Source: Acinetobacter larvae (GTDB lineage: Bacteria; Pseudomonadota; Gammaproteobacteria; Pseudomonadales; Moraxellaceae). From it: a DNA stretch of 64,000 bases. Every line of letters starts with the position of its first letter. Position 1 is the first letter of the stretch. The stretch is taken from the NCBI RefSeq assembly GCF_001704115.1, contig NZ_CP016895.1, positions 1,116,001-1,180,000 of the forward strand, written 5' to 3'. Both the position numbers and the translations under genes were made by a program. Positions 41,788-51,829 of this stretch are shown here, piece by piece. The notes beneath the pieces are model-generated. The model ran no database searches, was not told the DNA's origin, and worked only from the letters and a program-made list of their open reading frames with translations.

Positions 41788-41880
41788 ATGATTAAGCGCT
41801 AATGCTAAGAAGTTATAAAGCATTCACTACGTGATCAAGCGTTAGCGCTAAGAGTCATCAAGCACTTCGCGATGAAGCAT
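41776..41880 (+). repeat. Degenerate repeats derived from the gcd 3' end
   Basis: The gcd end GATCAGCACTAAATG (41776-41790) is followed by GATTAAGCGCTAATG (41790-41804), then GATCAAGCGTTAGCG (from 41833) and CATCAAGCACTTCGCG (from 41857). The last two lie within a second, diverged copy of a roughly 42-bp unit. Confidence 0.55.
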
Positions 41881-41903
41881 TTAGTAAAAGCATTCAGTGA
41901 TAA

Positions 41904-41939
41904 ATAACCATCAGCCCTCCATGGAGGGCTGATGGTTAT
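41904..41939. terminator. 36-bp perfect palindrome between gcd and the META lipoprotein gene
   Basis: Two 18-base arms (41904-41921, 41922-41939) are exact reverse complements with no spacer, centred on CCATGG. No U-tract follows on either strand. It lies between convergent genes. Confidence 0.5.
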
Positions 41940-41980
41940 GAGGCATTTCGGTGTTGCAGGGAGTAGCTGTTATGGGGTTG

Positions 41981-42421
41981 TTATTCGTTGGTTTGTGTAC
42001 GGAATTTTAAAACCACTTTACCTTCTTTATCGAGCAGTTTGAGCTGTGATTTATTGACCGCAAAGCTTTTCACTTGGTTGAGTGCTGTATTAAATTTCTC
42101 TGGTAAATCAACTGTATCCATACACATCATTTGTGTGGTTGCGAGAGATGAAAACTTAATTTTGTTTCCTTGGACGGCATAGCCACCCATAATGCGGTTA
42201 CAACCATCGCTACCGCTGAGTGCACTATCACCAAATTTTAATGAAGCCAAGGTTTGGGTATTTTCAGGTGCATAGTCGACTTGATTGATTTGCGTCACAA
42301 CCCAGTCTTTGTTTTGCAGTAAATTCAAATTTTTATTGGTTGCAGGATTATCCATGGTGGCACAACCCACCATGCTGAGGGAAGCGATGAAACCGGTAGT
42401 CAAGGCAATTTTTTTTAACAT
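41981..42421 (-). CDS. META-domain lipoprotein (HslJ-like)
   Basis: 146 residues. The signal peptide ends in lipobox SMVGC (Cys20). The META domain follows, with SGSDGCNRIMGGYAVQGNKI and LATTQMMCMDTVDLPEKFNT, the two conserved cysteine regions. E. coli HslJ relates to novobiocin resistance and heat shock; the role here is unknown. A second META lipoprotein of different architecture is at 51830-52606. Confidence 0.88.
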   Translation of the reverse strand: MLKKIALTTGFIASLSMVGCATMDNPATNKNLNLLQNKDWVVTQINQVDYAPENTQTLASLKFGDSALSGSDGCNRIMGGYAVQGNKIKFSSLATTQMMCMDTVDLPEKFNTALNQVKSFAVNKSQLKLLDKEGKVVLKFRTQTNE

Positions 42422-42625
42422 GTTTTTTCTCCAAATTTTTTAAGCTGATTGTATTGCTTTGGATCGCGTCAGGAATGTGACCTGTTGCAGTTAGTTTAAT
42501 AATTATTTGATGGAATATATTTCATTTTAACTAATAACCAACAATGATGTAGTCAAGGTATATACTCGGTAAAGGCTGGCGAAGTTGCGCGAATTTTACC
42601 GAGATATTGTTGCAATAGTTTGCTG

Positions 42626-43192
42626 TTAAAGCATTGCAACGGGTCGAAAGAGGGCGGCTTGCACTTGTCCTGCTTTGGTCGTTTTATAGATTTGCCAATC
42701 GGCAGGCAGCCCCAATACATTAAAAGCACGATCAGCCTCGACATAGATCAGACTTTGAGCATGTAAATAGGGGCGAATTGCTGTGGCTAATTCTGCCCAT
42801 AGATTGAGTGCATAAGGTGGATCGAGAAAGATCAGATCATAAGTGCTCTGTAGCTGTGCACATGCTTGTTGTGCTGTGGTTTGCAGGACTTCGCTCTGCT
42901 GTTGCCCATTGAGTAAGATTAAGTTATCTCTTAAATAGCGCGCTTGTTCGGCATTGGGTTCAACAAAAGTCACGTGTGCCGCACCACGAGATAGGGCTTC
43001 AAAACCCAGTGCGCCAGAGCCGGCACATAAATCCAGTACGCGTGCATTGGCAATATCCCACATCAGCCAATTGAAGAGTGTTTCACGCACCCGATCTGGG
43101 GTGGGGCGTAAGCCATCAATGCTGGCAAAGGCCAGCTGACGACGTTTCCATTGCCCACCAATAATACGAAGTTGATTGTTACTCTTGGCCAT
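42626..43192 (-). CDS. rsmD: 16S rRNA (guanine(966)-N(2))-methyltransferase
   Basis: 188 residues from ATG 43192, which lies inside the 3' end of mrdA (14-base overlap) with GAGAA upstream; longer in-frame starts run deep into mrdA and are unlikely. The N-terminal LRIIGGQWKRRQL is characteristic. The SAM motif is LDLCAGSGALGFEALSRGA, and the catalytic motif is DLIFLDPPY. The overlap suggests coupled translation with mrdA. Confidence 0.95.
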   Translation of the reverse strand: MAKSNNQLRIIGGQWKRRQLAFASIDGLRPTPDRVRETLFNWLMWDIANARVLDLCAGSGALGFEALSRGAAHVTFVEPNAEQARYLRDNLILLNGQQQSEVLQTTAQQACAQLQSTYDLIFLDPPYALNLWAELATAIRPYLHAQSLIYVEADRAFNVLGLPADWQIYKTTKAGQVQAALFRPVAML

Positions 43193-45188
43193 GGGCAGAA
43201 TTCTCAGATGTGCTACGAACAGATGATGCAGGTTTGTTGTGCGGCATTGCCAAAGGATTGGCAGCCAAGCCGATTTCACTGGCTGCCAATTCACCTGGTT
43301 TAATGCCCGCAGTCATTAAGCCGCCGCTAACCTGATGATTGGTTGGCAGAATAGCTTTCTTTTTCCGCTGTACTAACCAATAGTCCATGATTGGACGCGC
43401 GATTTGCGCCGCGCCGCCGCCATGACGACCATTTTCCCAAATAACAGCAATGGCAATTTCAGGATTTTCAGCTGGTGCAAAACCCACAAATAGACCGTGG
43501 TCAAGTTGACGTTCTGTCAGTAGCGCTTCGTTATAGCTTTTACCTTGGGCAATACTTTTTACTTGGGCCGTACCTGTTTTCCCAGCAATTGAATAAGCCG
43601 AGGTCTTAATACGTCGCCCAGTTCCCGAATCAATCACATCAACCATGGCATTGCGCATTTTGATCCAGTCTTCTTCGGTCCCATTAAAATCGATTTTACC
43701 GGTGGGTGCATTGAGAACTTCATGTGGTTTAGCACCACGCGTTGCTCTTAAGACATGCGGAACCACATGGGCACCATGATTGGCGGTAATTGCCGTTGCC
43801 ATTGCCAATTGTAGCGGTGTGGCAATAAAAGCCCCTTGCCCGATACTGACGGATATTGTTTCGCCTTTAAGCCACTTGCTTTTGCGGGTACGCATTTTCC
43901 ATTCTGGGTTAGGATACAGACCAGAACTTTCACTGGGTAAGTCCACACCGGTTTTTTCACCAAAACCAAATTGGCGCATCCACGTATTCATGCGCTCAAT
44001 GCCCATCTGATAGGATAGGGTATAGTAATAGGTGTCACACGAGACCACGATGGATTTATGCATATTGACTGAGCCATGCCCAGTTTTTTTCCAGTCACGA
44101 AAACGGTGTGAATCTCCGGGTAAGTGGAAATAACCGGGATCCATGATGGCAGTATTCCAATCTACCACGCCATAATGGATGCCACCCAAGGCTTCCATCG
44201 GTTTGATGGTTGAGCCAGGTGGATAAGAGCCTTGTAAAGCACGGTTATAAAGCGGTTGATCAAGGTTGTCACGCAATGCGCTATATTCGTCATGACCAAT
44301 GCCTGTGACAAATAAATTGGGATTAAAACTTGGGCTAGATACCAAGGCTAAGATTTCCCCTGTCCGCGGATCAATGGCAACAATTGCACCACGTCGACCA
44401 GCCAGTTGCTCTGCGGCTACCATTTGCAGACCATAGTCCAGAGATAAATACAGATCATTGCCACGGGTTGAATCTTTACGACCTAAATAGCGCAGCACAT
44501 TGCCATGTGCATCGGCTTCGATAGATTCATAACCTGGAATACCGTGTAATAAATCTTCATAGGATTTTTCGACCCCAATTTTACCAATCAGGTTGGTCCC
44601 CGCATAGGCATCACGGTCGATACTCTTGAGCTCTTTGTCATTAATACGACCAACATAGCCAATGACATGCGCAAAAAGCTCGCCATGCGGATAATAACGC
44701 GTCATTTGCGTTTCGATATTGACCCCTGGGAATTGGTATTTAACCTCACTAAAACGTGCAATATTGGATTCACTGAGATTAAGTTTAATCGCTACTAGTT
44801 CGGTTTTACGTGCAGTCTTAATGCGTGCTTGAAAACGATCAATGTCTTCTGTGCTGAGGTCTAAAATAGGGGTCAAACGACGAACAGTATCATCGATATC
44901 TTCAATGTCAGCACGGCTGATGGTTGCCGTAAAAATGGGGTAATTATCGGCTAATAGCGTACCGTTACGGTCATAAATATAACCGCGCGCAGGGGCAATG
45001 GGCTGTAAGCGCGTGCGGTTTTTATCTGAGGCATTGCTAAACTCTTCAAAGTGTACAATTTGCAGATAAGCATAGCGACTCAATAGAATAATCAGGCAGA
45101 TACAAACAAAGAAAATGGCAAAATAGACCCGACCACGGAAGATGCGCTTTTCTTGTTGAACATTTTTAAGTGGAAACTGCTGCTTCAT
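43179..45188 (-). CDS. mrdA: Penicillin-binding protein 2
   Basis: Transpeptidase of the elongasome, needed for rod shape. 669 residues. One N-terminal membrane helix (about 20-42) precedes the PBP dimerisation domain, with RGYIYDRNGTLLADN. The transpeptidase motifs are GSYPPGSTIKP (the active Ser, S-x-x-K), a S-C-D type second motif and SIAGKTGTAQ (K-T-G). It is not next to rodA here, unlike E. coli. The reading frame extends into rsmD. Confidence 0.97.
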   Translation of the reverse strand: MKQQFPLKNVQQEKRIFRGRVYFAIFFVCICLIILLSRYAYLQIVHFEEFSNASDKNRTRLQPIAPARGYIYDRNGTLLADNYPIFTATISRADIEDIDDTVRRLTPILDLSTEDIDRFQARIKTARKTELVAIKLNLSESNIARFSEVKYQFPGVNIETQMTRYYPHGELFAHVIGYVGRINDKELKSIDRDAYAGTNLIGKIGVEKSYEDLLHGIPGYESIEADAHGNVLRYLGRKDSTRGNDLYLSLDYGLQMVAAEQLAGRRGAIVAIDPRTGEILALVSSPSFNPNLFVTGIGHDEYSALRDNLDQPLYNRALQGSYPPGSTIKPMEALGGIHYGVVDWNTAIMDPGYFHLPGDSHRFRDWKKTGHGSVNMHKSIVVSCDTYYYTLSYQMGIERMNTWMRQFGFGEKTGVDLPSESSGLYPNPEWKMRTRKSKWLKGETISVSIGQGAFIATPLQLAMATAITANHGAHVVPHVLRATRGAKPHEVLNAPTGKIDFNGTEEDWIKMRNAMVDVIDSGTGRRIKTSAYSIAGKTGTAQVKSIAQGKSYNEALLTERQLDHGLFVGFAPAENPEIAIAVIWENGRHGGGAAQIARPIMDYWLVQRKKKAILPTNHQVSGGLMTAGIKPGELAASEIGLAANPLAMPHNKPASSVRSTSENSAHGQE

Positions 45189-45882
45189 ATGGGTCGTCTA
45201 AATTGCTCTGATCAAGGCCAGCCAAGCCAAAAGAGCTATAGTGTACCTGAGAATACAATAAAAATAACCAAAAAAATCTCGTACTGTGCTGCAGTATGCT
45301 TGGCGACATTTAGGTTGGGGATGAGGCTTAATGTTATAGCGATCAAAGCATTTATCGAGATGTGTGTACAAGAAGGCAGAATAATAAGCAGCTTTGACTT
45401 TAGCGACACGAAAAAAATTGCTATCAGTATATGAGGCGAAAACTAAATCTGTTAAAGTTCAGTCAAACTCGTTGTATTGAAAACGGTGCTTCGGTATTTG
45501 GCTTGCAATAGCGTATACTATTGTCTGGCATTGCAATCAAATTGATTGCTTTTAGGGTTGATCTCTGTAAAAAAAACTGCAGCATATCTTCGCCCTATAG
45601 TTTGAGTCTGTGGTTGTTGATGTCGATCAAAACCACGGCAGCAAAGCTTGGCGATAACATGCACAACTTTAGCAAATAATGACTTACGACTTATACAATC
45701 ATATGACTAGGTTGATGTGTACGATTGTCGTGCAGGCGATACAACGATTGTGATTGGGGTAATCCTTAACCATGATAATCCATAACGCACAGCCCATAAC
45801 TGGTCGGGATGGCGATATTCAGATCAACTGCGCCTATATTTTTTCAACCACGATAAATAGAACATAAACCTGAGAGTAATGC
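45189..45882. other. Gene-poor region between mrdA and the DUF445 gene
   Basis: 694 bp containing both divergent promoters. One short frame at 45321-45434 looks slightly protein-like. I see no tRNA, no clear sRNA and no repeat. Confidence 0.4.
45321..45434 (+). CDS. Possible 37-residue peptide, unsupported family
   Basis: ATG-TGA frame beginning MRLNVIAIKAFIEMC. AGG lies 6 bases upstream. Only composition supports it; it may be chance. Confidence 0.15.
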   Translation: MRLNVIAIKAFIEMCVQEGRIISSFDFSDTKKIAISI

Positions 45883-47199
45883 ATGTTGGGATACATTAGC
45901 GATTTGTGGCAAGCCTTCTTAAGCAGACCTGATCATTTAGCCGTACTCAGCATTATTCCGGTGACTGCCTTTGTGACTTGGGCACATGTCTGGATGGCAT
46001 TAAAGATGGTGTTTTATCCCATTCATTTTTGGGGCTTTCATCTTGGACCATTGCCTATTGGTTGGCAGGGGATCGTGCCACGTAAAGCCGGACGCATTTC
46101 TGGCATTATTACCGACAATACCTTATCGAAACTAGGCTCATTACAAGAGTTCCTCAATGCCATGGATCCCGAAGACATGGCTAGAATTATTGGTGAACAA
46201 GTCGGGTCTGAGTTAGAGCATTTAATTGATGAAGTCATGGATGAGCGTAATGCTGTGTTGTGGGAGAATCTACCATTCTCGATCAAACGCCGTATTTATG
46301 CCCAAGCACATAAACAACTTCCAGATGTACTCAAAGATTTAGTGACTGATCTGGCTGAAAACGTCGAATCCTTAGTCAATATGCGTGATATGGTGGTCAG
46401 TCAGATGGAACAGGATCGCCGTTTAATGGTGCGGATGTTCCTCAAAGTCGGGCAAAAAGAAATTAATTTTATTTGGCATATTAGTGCACTGATTGGTATG
46501 GTGTTTGGTATCTTCCAAATGATGGTATGGTTCTTGGTGCCTTGGCATTGGACGGTACCATTTTGGGCATCTATTTGGGGCTTCCTCACCAACTGGATTG
46601 CAATTTGGATGGTATTTAATCCAGTCGAACCACATTATGTTCGCTATCCTCAATTTTTTGAATTGACCAAAAATCATAAATTTCCTTGGGTTAAGCCAGT
46701 TATTCCACGCATCGGACGTTATAATGTGCAAGGTGCATTTATGAAGCGTCAAGATGAGGTGTCTGAGGTTTTTGCCCGCGTTGTGACTGAAGAGTTGATT
46801 ACATTGAAGTCGATTATGACTGAAATGATGTATGGTCCAAAAAAAGACAAAACGCGTCGTATCATCAAGCAACATATCAATAAGATTATGGAAACGCCGT
46901 TGGTACGCACGTCATTGCAGTTGTCACTTGGACCGCGAGAGTATGCAAAACTGAAGACAGACTTGATTGATCGCTCAATTGAAATTACGATGGTGCCTGT
47001 ATGTGATCCAGCGTTCAATGCTAGCCGAGCGAAGAAAATATTTCATATGTTCAAAGAGCGGATCCGCGAGTTAACACCAGCAGAATTCCAAAATTTGCTG
47101 CGTCCAGCTTTCCGTGAAGATGAATGGATTTTGATTTTATTGGGTGGTGTCACTGGTTTTATCGCAGGCTTAATACATTTATTTGTAGCTTTCTTATAA
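45883..47199 (+). CDS. DUF445-family membrane protein
   Basis: 438 residues. Two hydrophobic segments near the N-terminus and middle (about 20-45 and 195-245), and a final helix (LLGGVTGFIAGLIHLFVAFL). The block GWQGIVPRKAGRISGIITD is typical of DUF445/YheB-like proteins and recurs in weaker form as KPVIPRIGRYNVQGAFMKRQ. Function is unknown; a membrane-organising role is only a guess. It lies upstream of adk by 79 bp. Confidence 0.85.
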   Translation: MLGYISDLWQAFLSRPDHLAVLSIIPVTAFVTWAHVWMALKMVFYPIHFWGFHLGPLPIGWQGIVPRKAGRISGIITDNTLSKLGSLQEFLNAMDPEDMARIIGEQVGSELEHLIDEVMDERNAVLWENLPFSIKRRIYAQAHKQLPDVLKDLVTDLAENVESLVNMRDMVVSQMEQDRRLMVRMFLKVGQKEINFIWHISALIGMVFGIFQMMVWFLVPWHWTVPFWASIWGFLTNWIAIWMVFNPVEPHYVRYPQFFELTKNHKFPWVKPVIPRIGRYNVQGAFMKRQDEVSEVFARVVTEELITLKSIMTEMMYGPKKDKTRRIIKQHINKIMETPLVRTSLQLSLGPREYAKLKTDLIDRSIEITMVPVCDPAFNASRAKKIFHMFKERIRELTPAEFQNLLRPAFREDEWILILLGGVTGFIAGLIHLFVAFL

Positions 47200-47209
47200 A
47201 GAGTGCTAG

Positions 47210-47935
<726 letters not shown>

Positions 47936-47990
47936 TATCAAGCAACTTAACGTTTATGACGTGAAGTGCGTTATGATAAGCGCAAGTATC

Positions 47991-48025
47991 AAAAGAGCCC
48001 TTCTGCTATGATAGGGCTCTTTTTG
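47991..48025 (+). terminator. Terminator of adk
   Basis: AAAAGAGCCCT (47991-48001) pairs exactly with 48013-48023, and the right arm ends in T. It lies 55 bp past adk. Confidence 0.8.
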
Positions 48026-48075
48026 TAATACTGCTAAGATACAGTTCAGATTAAAACTGTTTTGAGGATTTTTCG

Positions 48076-48273
48076 ATGTTAAAACCTATGTTACTCGGGC
48101 TGATGCTGTTATGCGCTATTGTGGTTTTGGCTTTATGCTGGTTGAGTTTTAAGTTATTACGTCAATCCCAACAACAAGCTAAGGCAGCGGCACAAGCCCA
48201 AGCAAAGCAGTCACGTACTCAGCGCACACCCCAAAATCCATTGCAATCAATCGCAAAAAAATTATCTAAATAA
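48076..48273 (+). CDS. Small single-pass membrane protein
   Basis: 65 residues. Residues 4-27 form one hydrophobic helix. The rest is a basic, Gln/Ala-rich cytoplasmic tail (for example RQSQQQAKAAAQAQAKQ), possibly coiled. GAGGA 7 bases before the ATG supports expression. Function unknown. Its last 17 bases, with the stop codon, are exactly repeated 16 bp downstream (48273-48289). Confidence 0.7.
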   Translation: MLKPMLLGLMLLCAIVVLALCWLSFKLLRQSQQQAKAAAQAQAKQSRTQRTPQNPLQSIAKKLSK

Positions 48274-48289
48274 AAAATTATCTAAATAA
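48257..48289 (+). repeat. Exact duplication of a gene's last 17 bases
   Basis: AAAAATTATCTAAATAA occurs at 48257-48273 (gene end, stop included) and at 48273-48289, period 16. Confidence 0.9.
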
Positions 48290-48297
48290 AGAATTAG

Positions 48298-48981
48298 CTA
48301 ATTTTTAAATTTTGTGGTTGGGCGCGTTGCACCAAATTCAAAGCGATCCGGCCACTGACAGACATCGGCAACGATGCACTGATCACATTTGGGTTTACGT
48401 GCAGTACAACAATAACGACCATGTAAAATGAGCCAATGATGTGCATCAAGCATATAGGCTTTGGGAATCACTTTTAACAAACGTTGTTCAACCTCTAAGA
48501 CGTTTTTACCAACAGCTAAACCGGTACGATTGCCGAGACGAAAAATATGTGTATCGACCGCCATCGTGGGTTGTCCAAAAGCAGTATTGAGGACAACATT
48601 GGCTGTTTTACGCCCAACGCCAGGTAGGGCTTCTAAATCTTTTCGATTATCTGGAACTTGCGAATGATGCTGCTCAATTAATATCTTACAGGCTTTGATA
48701 ATATTTTCAGCCTTAGAATTATAGAGACCGATGGTGCGAATATAGGGCTTAAGTCCATCGACGCCTAGTGCATAGATGGTCTCAGGAGTATTTGCCACAG
48801 GAAAAAGCTTATCTGTCGCTTTGTTTACACTGACGTCAGTGGCTTGTGCCGATAAAGCCACAGCCACCAACAATTCAAAAGGACTGGAAAAATTCAGTTC
48901 GGTTTGTGGGTGCGGGCGCTGCTGTTGTAGGCGCTGAAAAAATATCTCAATTTGTTTTTTGCTCATATTTTTGACAGCCAT
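48298..48981 (-). CDS. nth: Endonuclease III
   Basis: Base-excision repair glycosylase/AP lyase for oxidised pyrimidines. I use ATG 48981 (227 residues), which overlaps the stop of the upstream gene as TAATG and has AAGAGG 7 bases upstream. The helix-hairpin-helix with catalytic Lys is LPGVGRKTANVVL, and catalytic Asp is in VDTHIFRL. The [4Fe-4S] loop C-x6-C-x2-C-x5-C is intact (last part CDQCIVADVC). It forms a pair with the RsxB-like gene. Confidence 0.97.
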   Translation of the reverse strand: MAVKNMSKKQIEIFFQRLQQQRPHPQTELNFSSPFELLVAVALSAQATDVSVNKATDKLFPVANTPETIYALGVDGLKPYIRTIGLYNSKAENIIKACKILIEQHHSQVPDNRKDLEALPGVGRKTANVVLNTAFGQPTMAVDTHIFRLGNRTGLAVGKNVLEVEQRLLKVIPKAYMLDAHHWLILHGRYCCTARKPKCDQCIVADVCQWPDRFEFGATRPTTKFKN

Positions 48982-49790
48982 TAGCAAGCCTCTTGTATTT
49001 GTTGGAGTTGATCACGTAGCTGCGTCAGTTCTATTTGTTTGTTTGCATCTGGACGTACACTGAGTTGTTTCTCCAATTTTTTGATTTTACTTCGAATTTT
49101 TGCTAGCTCAATGGTGGTCTGTGCTGACTGTACTGGGCTTGGTGCACTGGTATTGAGGTGAGTGCTATGTGTTGCTACGGTTGGTGTAGTTTCGTCGGCA
49201 ATAACATCAAACTGGACAAATACATCATGGTCGATTGCAGCACGTAAAATCGGACCTTTTAAACGACTGCGCTTGATACTATCGCGTTGAATATGGGCAT
49301 AGTAACGATCACGTAAATGATTTTGTTCGGCAATGCGTTGGGCTGCAGTGGCTAAGGCGGTATGGTCTTCGACTAAATCGATGCAATCGACTGGGCAGGG
49401 GGGAATACATAATTCACAGCCTGTGCATAAGTCCGTGAAAATACTATGCATTACCTTACCACTGCCGACAATGGCATCGACCGGGCAGGCGCTAATACAT
49501 TTGGTACAGCCAATGCACTCTTCTTCGCGTATAACCGCTTTCATACGTTGTGGGCGACCATCTGCTTGGATCGGCCAAACACTGGGCTCAGCAGGCAATA
49601 CAGGACGTTTCAACAATTGTGCCAATGCATCTGCAACAGGTTGACCTCCAGGCACACATTTGTTGGCAGCTTCTCCTTCAGCAATGGCTTTGGCATAGGG
49701 CAAACAGCCATCACGATGACCACATAAACCGCATTGGGTTTGTGGTAGTAAGGCATCGATTTGCTGGATAAACGCGAGAGGTAAGTTCAT
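48981..49790 (-). CDS. rsxB: RsxB/RnfB-like Fe-S protein
   Basis: 269 residues from ATG 49790; a longer in-frame extension is not protein-like. Residues about 1-60 hold the four-cysteine cluster domain ([15 protein letters not shown], with a later KCVPGG). Two ferredoxin motifs follow: [12 protein letters not shown] and [12 protein letters not shown]. The C-terminal 120 residues are polar with a predicted coiled coil. Unlike true RsxB it lacks the N-terminal membrane helix, and no rsxA, C, D, G or E is nearby. The rsxB symbol is by similarity only. Confidence 0.85.
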   Translation of the reverse strand: MNLPLAFIQQIDALLPQTQCGLCGHRDGCLPYAKAIAEGEAANKCVPGGQPVADALAQLLKRPVLPAEPSVWPIQADGRPQRMKAVIREEECIGCTKCISACPVDAIVGSGKVMHSIFTDLCTGCELCIPPCPVDCIDLVEDHTALATAAQRIAEQNHLRDRYYAHIQRDSIKRSRLKGPILRAAIDHDVFVQFDVIADETTPTVATHSTHLNTSAPSPVQSAQTTIELAKIRSKIKKLEKQLSVRPDANKQIELTQLRDQLQQIQEAC

Positions 49791-50333
49791 GTGGCAAAAA
49801 ATAACTGTATCAAAACGGTGGTACGGACATTCATGTGAATGTATCACCAGCGCTGACGGCACTCGCTTTTTGTGGAGAACAAATGGCTTGCAGCACATCG
49901 CAATGGTGAGGAAAGACGATATATTGCGCAATAAAATGCGCAATACAAAGCTATGCTATTGTACATCAACTGGCAGTAAATACTAAAACATCTTGCTGCC
50001 AGCTCACTTTGTGGGCATTGCATCATCAGGTGCTGATGCGGTTAGGGTATAATTTGGGCATAATAATGTGACAAATCATGTCAGCTTGAGTGCTGAGTTG
50101 TTTTTGCATTTTTCCCGATAAGATATTGAAATATAGTAATATAAACAATTATTTAGTTTTGTCATTTTGGTCAATATTGCCAATAAAGCTTTGGAAATAG
50201 TCGACATTTTAAAAAAACATGTCAAAAAGTGTTGTAGATTGTTAACAAAAGATATTTAATTATTTGCGCCAAAACATATCATACATTGAAATGACATGAT
50301 GCAGTCGTGTCATCTTTTGCTGAGGATAAAGCG
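49791..50333. other. Divergent regulatory region between the RsxB-like gene and gdhA
   Basis: 543 bp without a supported gene. It holds a 9-bp inverted repeat TATTGCGCA / TGCGCAATA (49922-49930, 49937-49945), which looks like an operator. The AT-rich stretch 50100-50280 should carry the gdhA promoter. Confidence 0.45.
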
Positions 50334-51677
50334 TTGAAATATACAAGCTTACAAGACTTTTTAAATTACGTAAAAGCAAGGGATCCAAATCAACCAGAAT
50401 TTTTACAAGCTGTTGAAGAAGTAATGACCAGTATCTGGCCATTTATTGAAAAGAACCCGCAGTATGCGGCGCATGGCTTGTTAGAGCGTTTGGTTGAGCC
50501 GGAACGTGCGATTCAATTTAGAGTTTCTTGGCAAGATGATCAGGGCGTGACCCAAGTCAATCGTGCTTTTCGGATCCAGTACAATTCCGCGATTGGTCCA
50601 TTTAAAGGGGGAATGCGTTTCCACCCTTCGGTAAATCTCTCGATTTTAAAATTTCTAGGTTTTGAACAAACCTTTAAAAATGCCTTAACAACCTTGCCAA
50701 TGGGTGGCGGTAAAGGCGGTTCAGATTTTGATCCTAAAGGTAAATCAGAAGCTGAAATCATGCGTTTCTGCCAAGCGTTAATGGTTGAACTTTACCGTCA
50801 CCTCGGTTCGAATACAGATATTCCTGCTGGGGATATTGGTGTGGGTGCACGTGAAGTTGGCTTCATGGCTGGCATGATGAAAAAACTCAGCAATGACACT
50901 TCTTGTGTATTTACTGGAAAAGGAATGTCTTTTGGGGGATCTCTGGCGCGCCCTGAAGCAACAGGTTATGGTGCAGTATACTTTGCTGAAGAAATGCTGA
51001 AAACACGTGGTGAAAAGTTTCAAGGCAAAACCGTTGCGATTTCTGGCTCTGGTAACGTTGCACAGTTTGCTGCAGATAAAGCTATGTTCCTCGGTGCGAA
51101 GGTCGTCTCTTTATCTGACTCTAATGGTACTGTCTATGTCAAAGATGGCTTCACCGAAGCACTTTTGGCTGAAGTGATGGAGCTGAAGAATGTACAACGT
51201 GGTCGTATAGCTGATTTTGCTCAAAAACATGGCTTTGACTATTTGGAAGGGCAACGTCCATGGGGCATCAAGTGTGATATCGCCTTACCATGCGCAACAC
51301 AAAATGAGCTTGACGGTGCAGATGCTGAGAAATTATTAGCCAATGGCGTGATCTGCGTTGCAGAGGGTGCCAATATGCCTTCAACACTCGATGCGGTTGA
51401 GAAGTTTGTGGCGGCTAAAATTTTGTATGCACCTGGTAAAGCATCCAATGCGGGTGGTGTTGCCACATCTGGTTTGGAAATGTCACAAAACGCGATTCGT
51501 TTGGGCTGGACTTTTGAAGAAGTCGATGAGCGTTTACATGCGATCATGAAAGAAATCCATCGTAACTGTGTGAAATATGGTACGCAAGAAGATGGCACTG
51601 TGAACTATGTAGATGGTGCGAATATTGCTGGTTTTGTGAAAGTTGCAGAAGCCATGATTGCACAAGGTGTATTCTAA
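50334..51677 (+). CDS. gdhA: NADP-specific glutamate dehydrogenase
   Basis: Assimilates ammonia onto 2-oxoglutarate. I start at TTG 50334 because GAGGA lies 7 bases upstream and the product is then 447 residues, the E. coli length; the GTG at 50307 lacks such a site. The catalytic region PMGGGKGGSDFDPKGKSEAE contains the active Lys. VFTGKGMSFGGSLARPEATG and the NADP-binding AISGSGNVAQFAADKA follow. Confidence 0.96.
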   Translation: MKYTSLQDFLNYVKARDPNQPEFLQAVEEVMTSIWPFIEKNPQYAAHGLLERLVEPERAIQFRVSWQDDQGVTQVNRAFRIQYNSAIGPFKGGMRFHPSVNLSILKFLGFEQTFKNALTTLPMGGGKGGSDFDPKGKSEAEIMRFCQALMVELYRHLGSNTDIPAGDIGVGAREVGFMAGMMKKLSNDTSCVFTGKGMSFGGSLARPEATGYGAVYFAEEMLKTRGEKFQGKTVAISGSGNVAQFAADKAMFLGAKVVSLSDSNGTVYVKDGFTEALLAEVMELKNVQRGRIADFAQKHGFDYLEGQRPWGIKCDIALPCATQNELDGADAEKLLANGVICVAEGANMPSTLDAVEKFVAAKILYAPGKASNAGGVATSGLEMSQNAIRLGWTFEEVDERLHAIMKEIHRNCVKYGTQEDGTVNYVDGANIAGFVKVAEAMIAQGVF

Positions 51678-51732
51678 GTTTTATGCTCTATCACCTTGCA
51701 GTGTATAAGCGTATAGATGTTGCAAGGTAATT

Positions 51733-51761
51733 AAATAGCCAAAACCAAATAGCCAAAAACC
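51733..51761 (+). repeat. Short tandem repeat before the gdhA terminator
   Basis: AAATAGCCAAAACC (51733-51746) is followed by AAATAGCCAAAAACC (51747-51761), and a partial third copy forms the left arm of the terminator. Confidence 0.7.
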
Positions 51762-51789
51762 AAAAAGCCGATACTGACATCGGCTTTTT
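51762..51789. terminator. Bidirectional terminator of gdhA and the META lipoprotein gene
   Basis: AAAAAGCCGAT (51762-51772) pairs exactly with 51779-51789, giving A/T-rich outer pairs and T-runs on both strands. Confidence 0.85.
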
Positions 51790-51829
51790 GTCTATTCATA
51801 TTAAAGTCTAAAATAGCAAACGCGATCTA

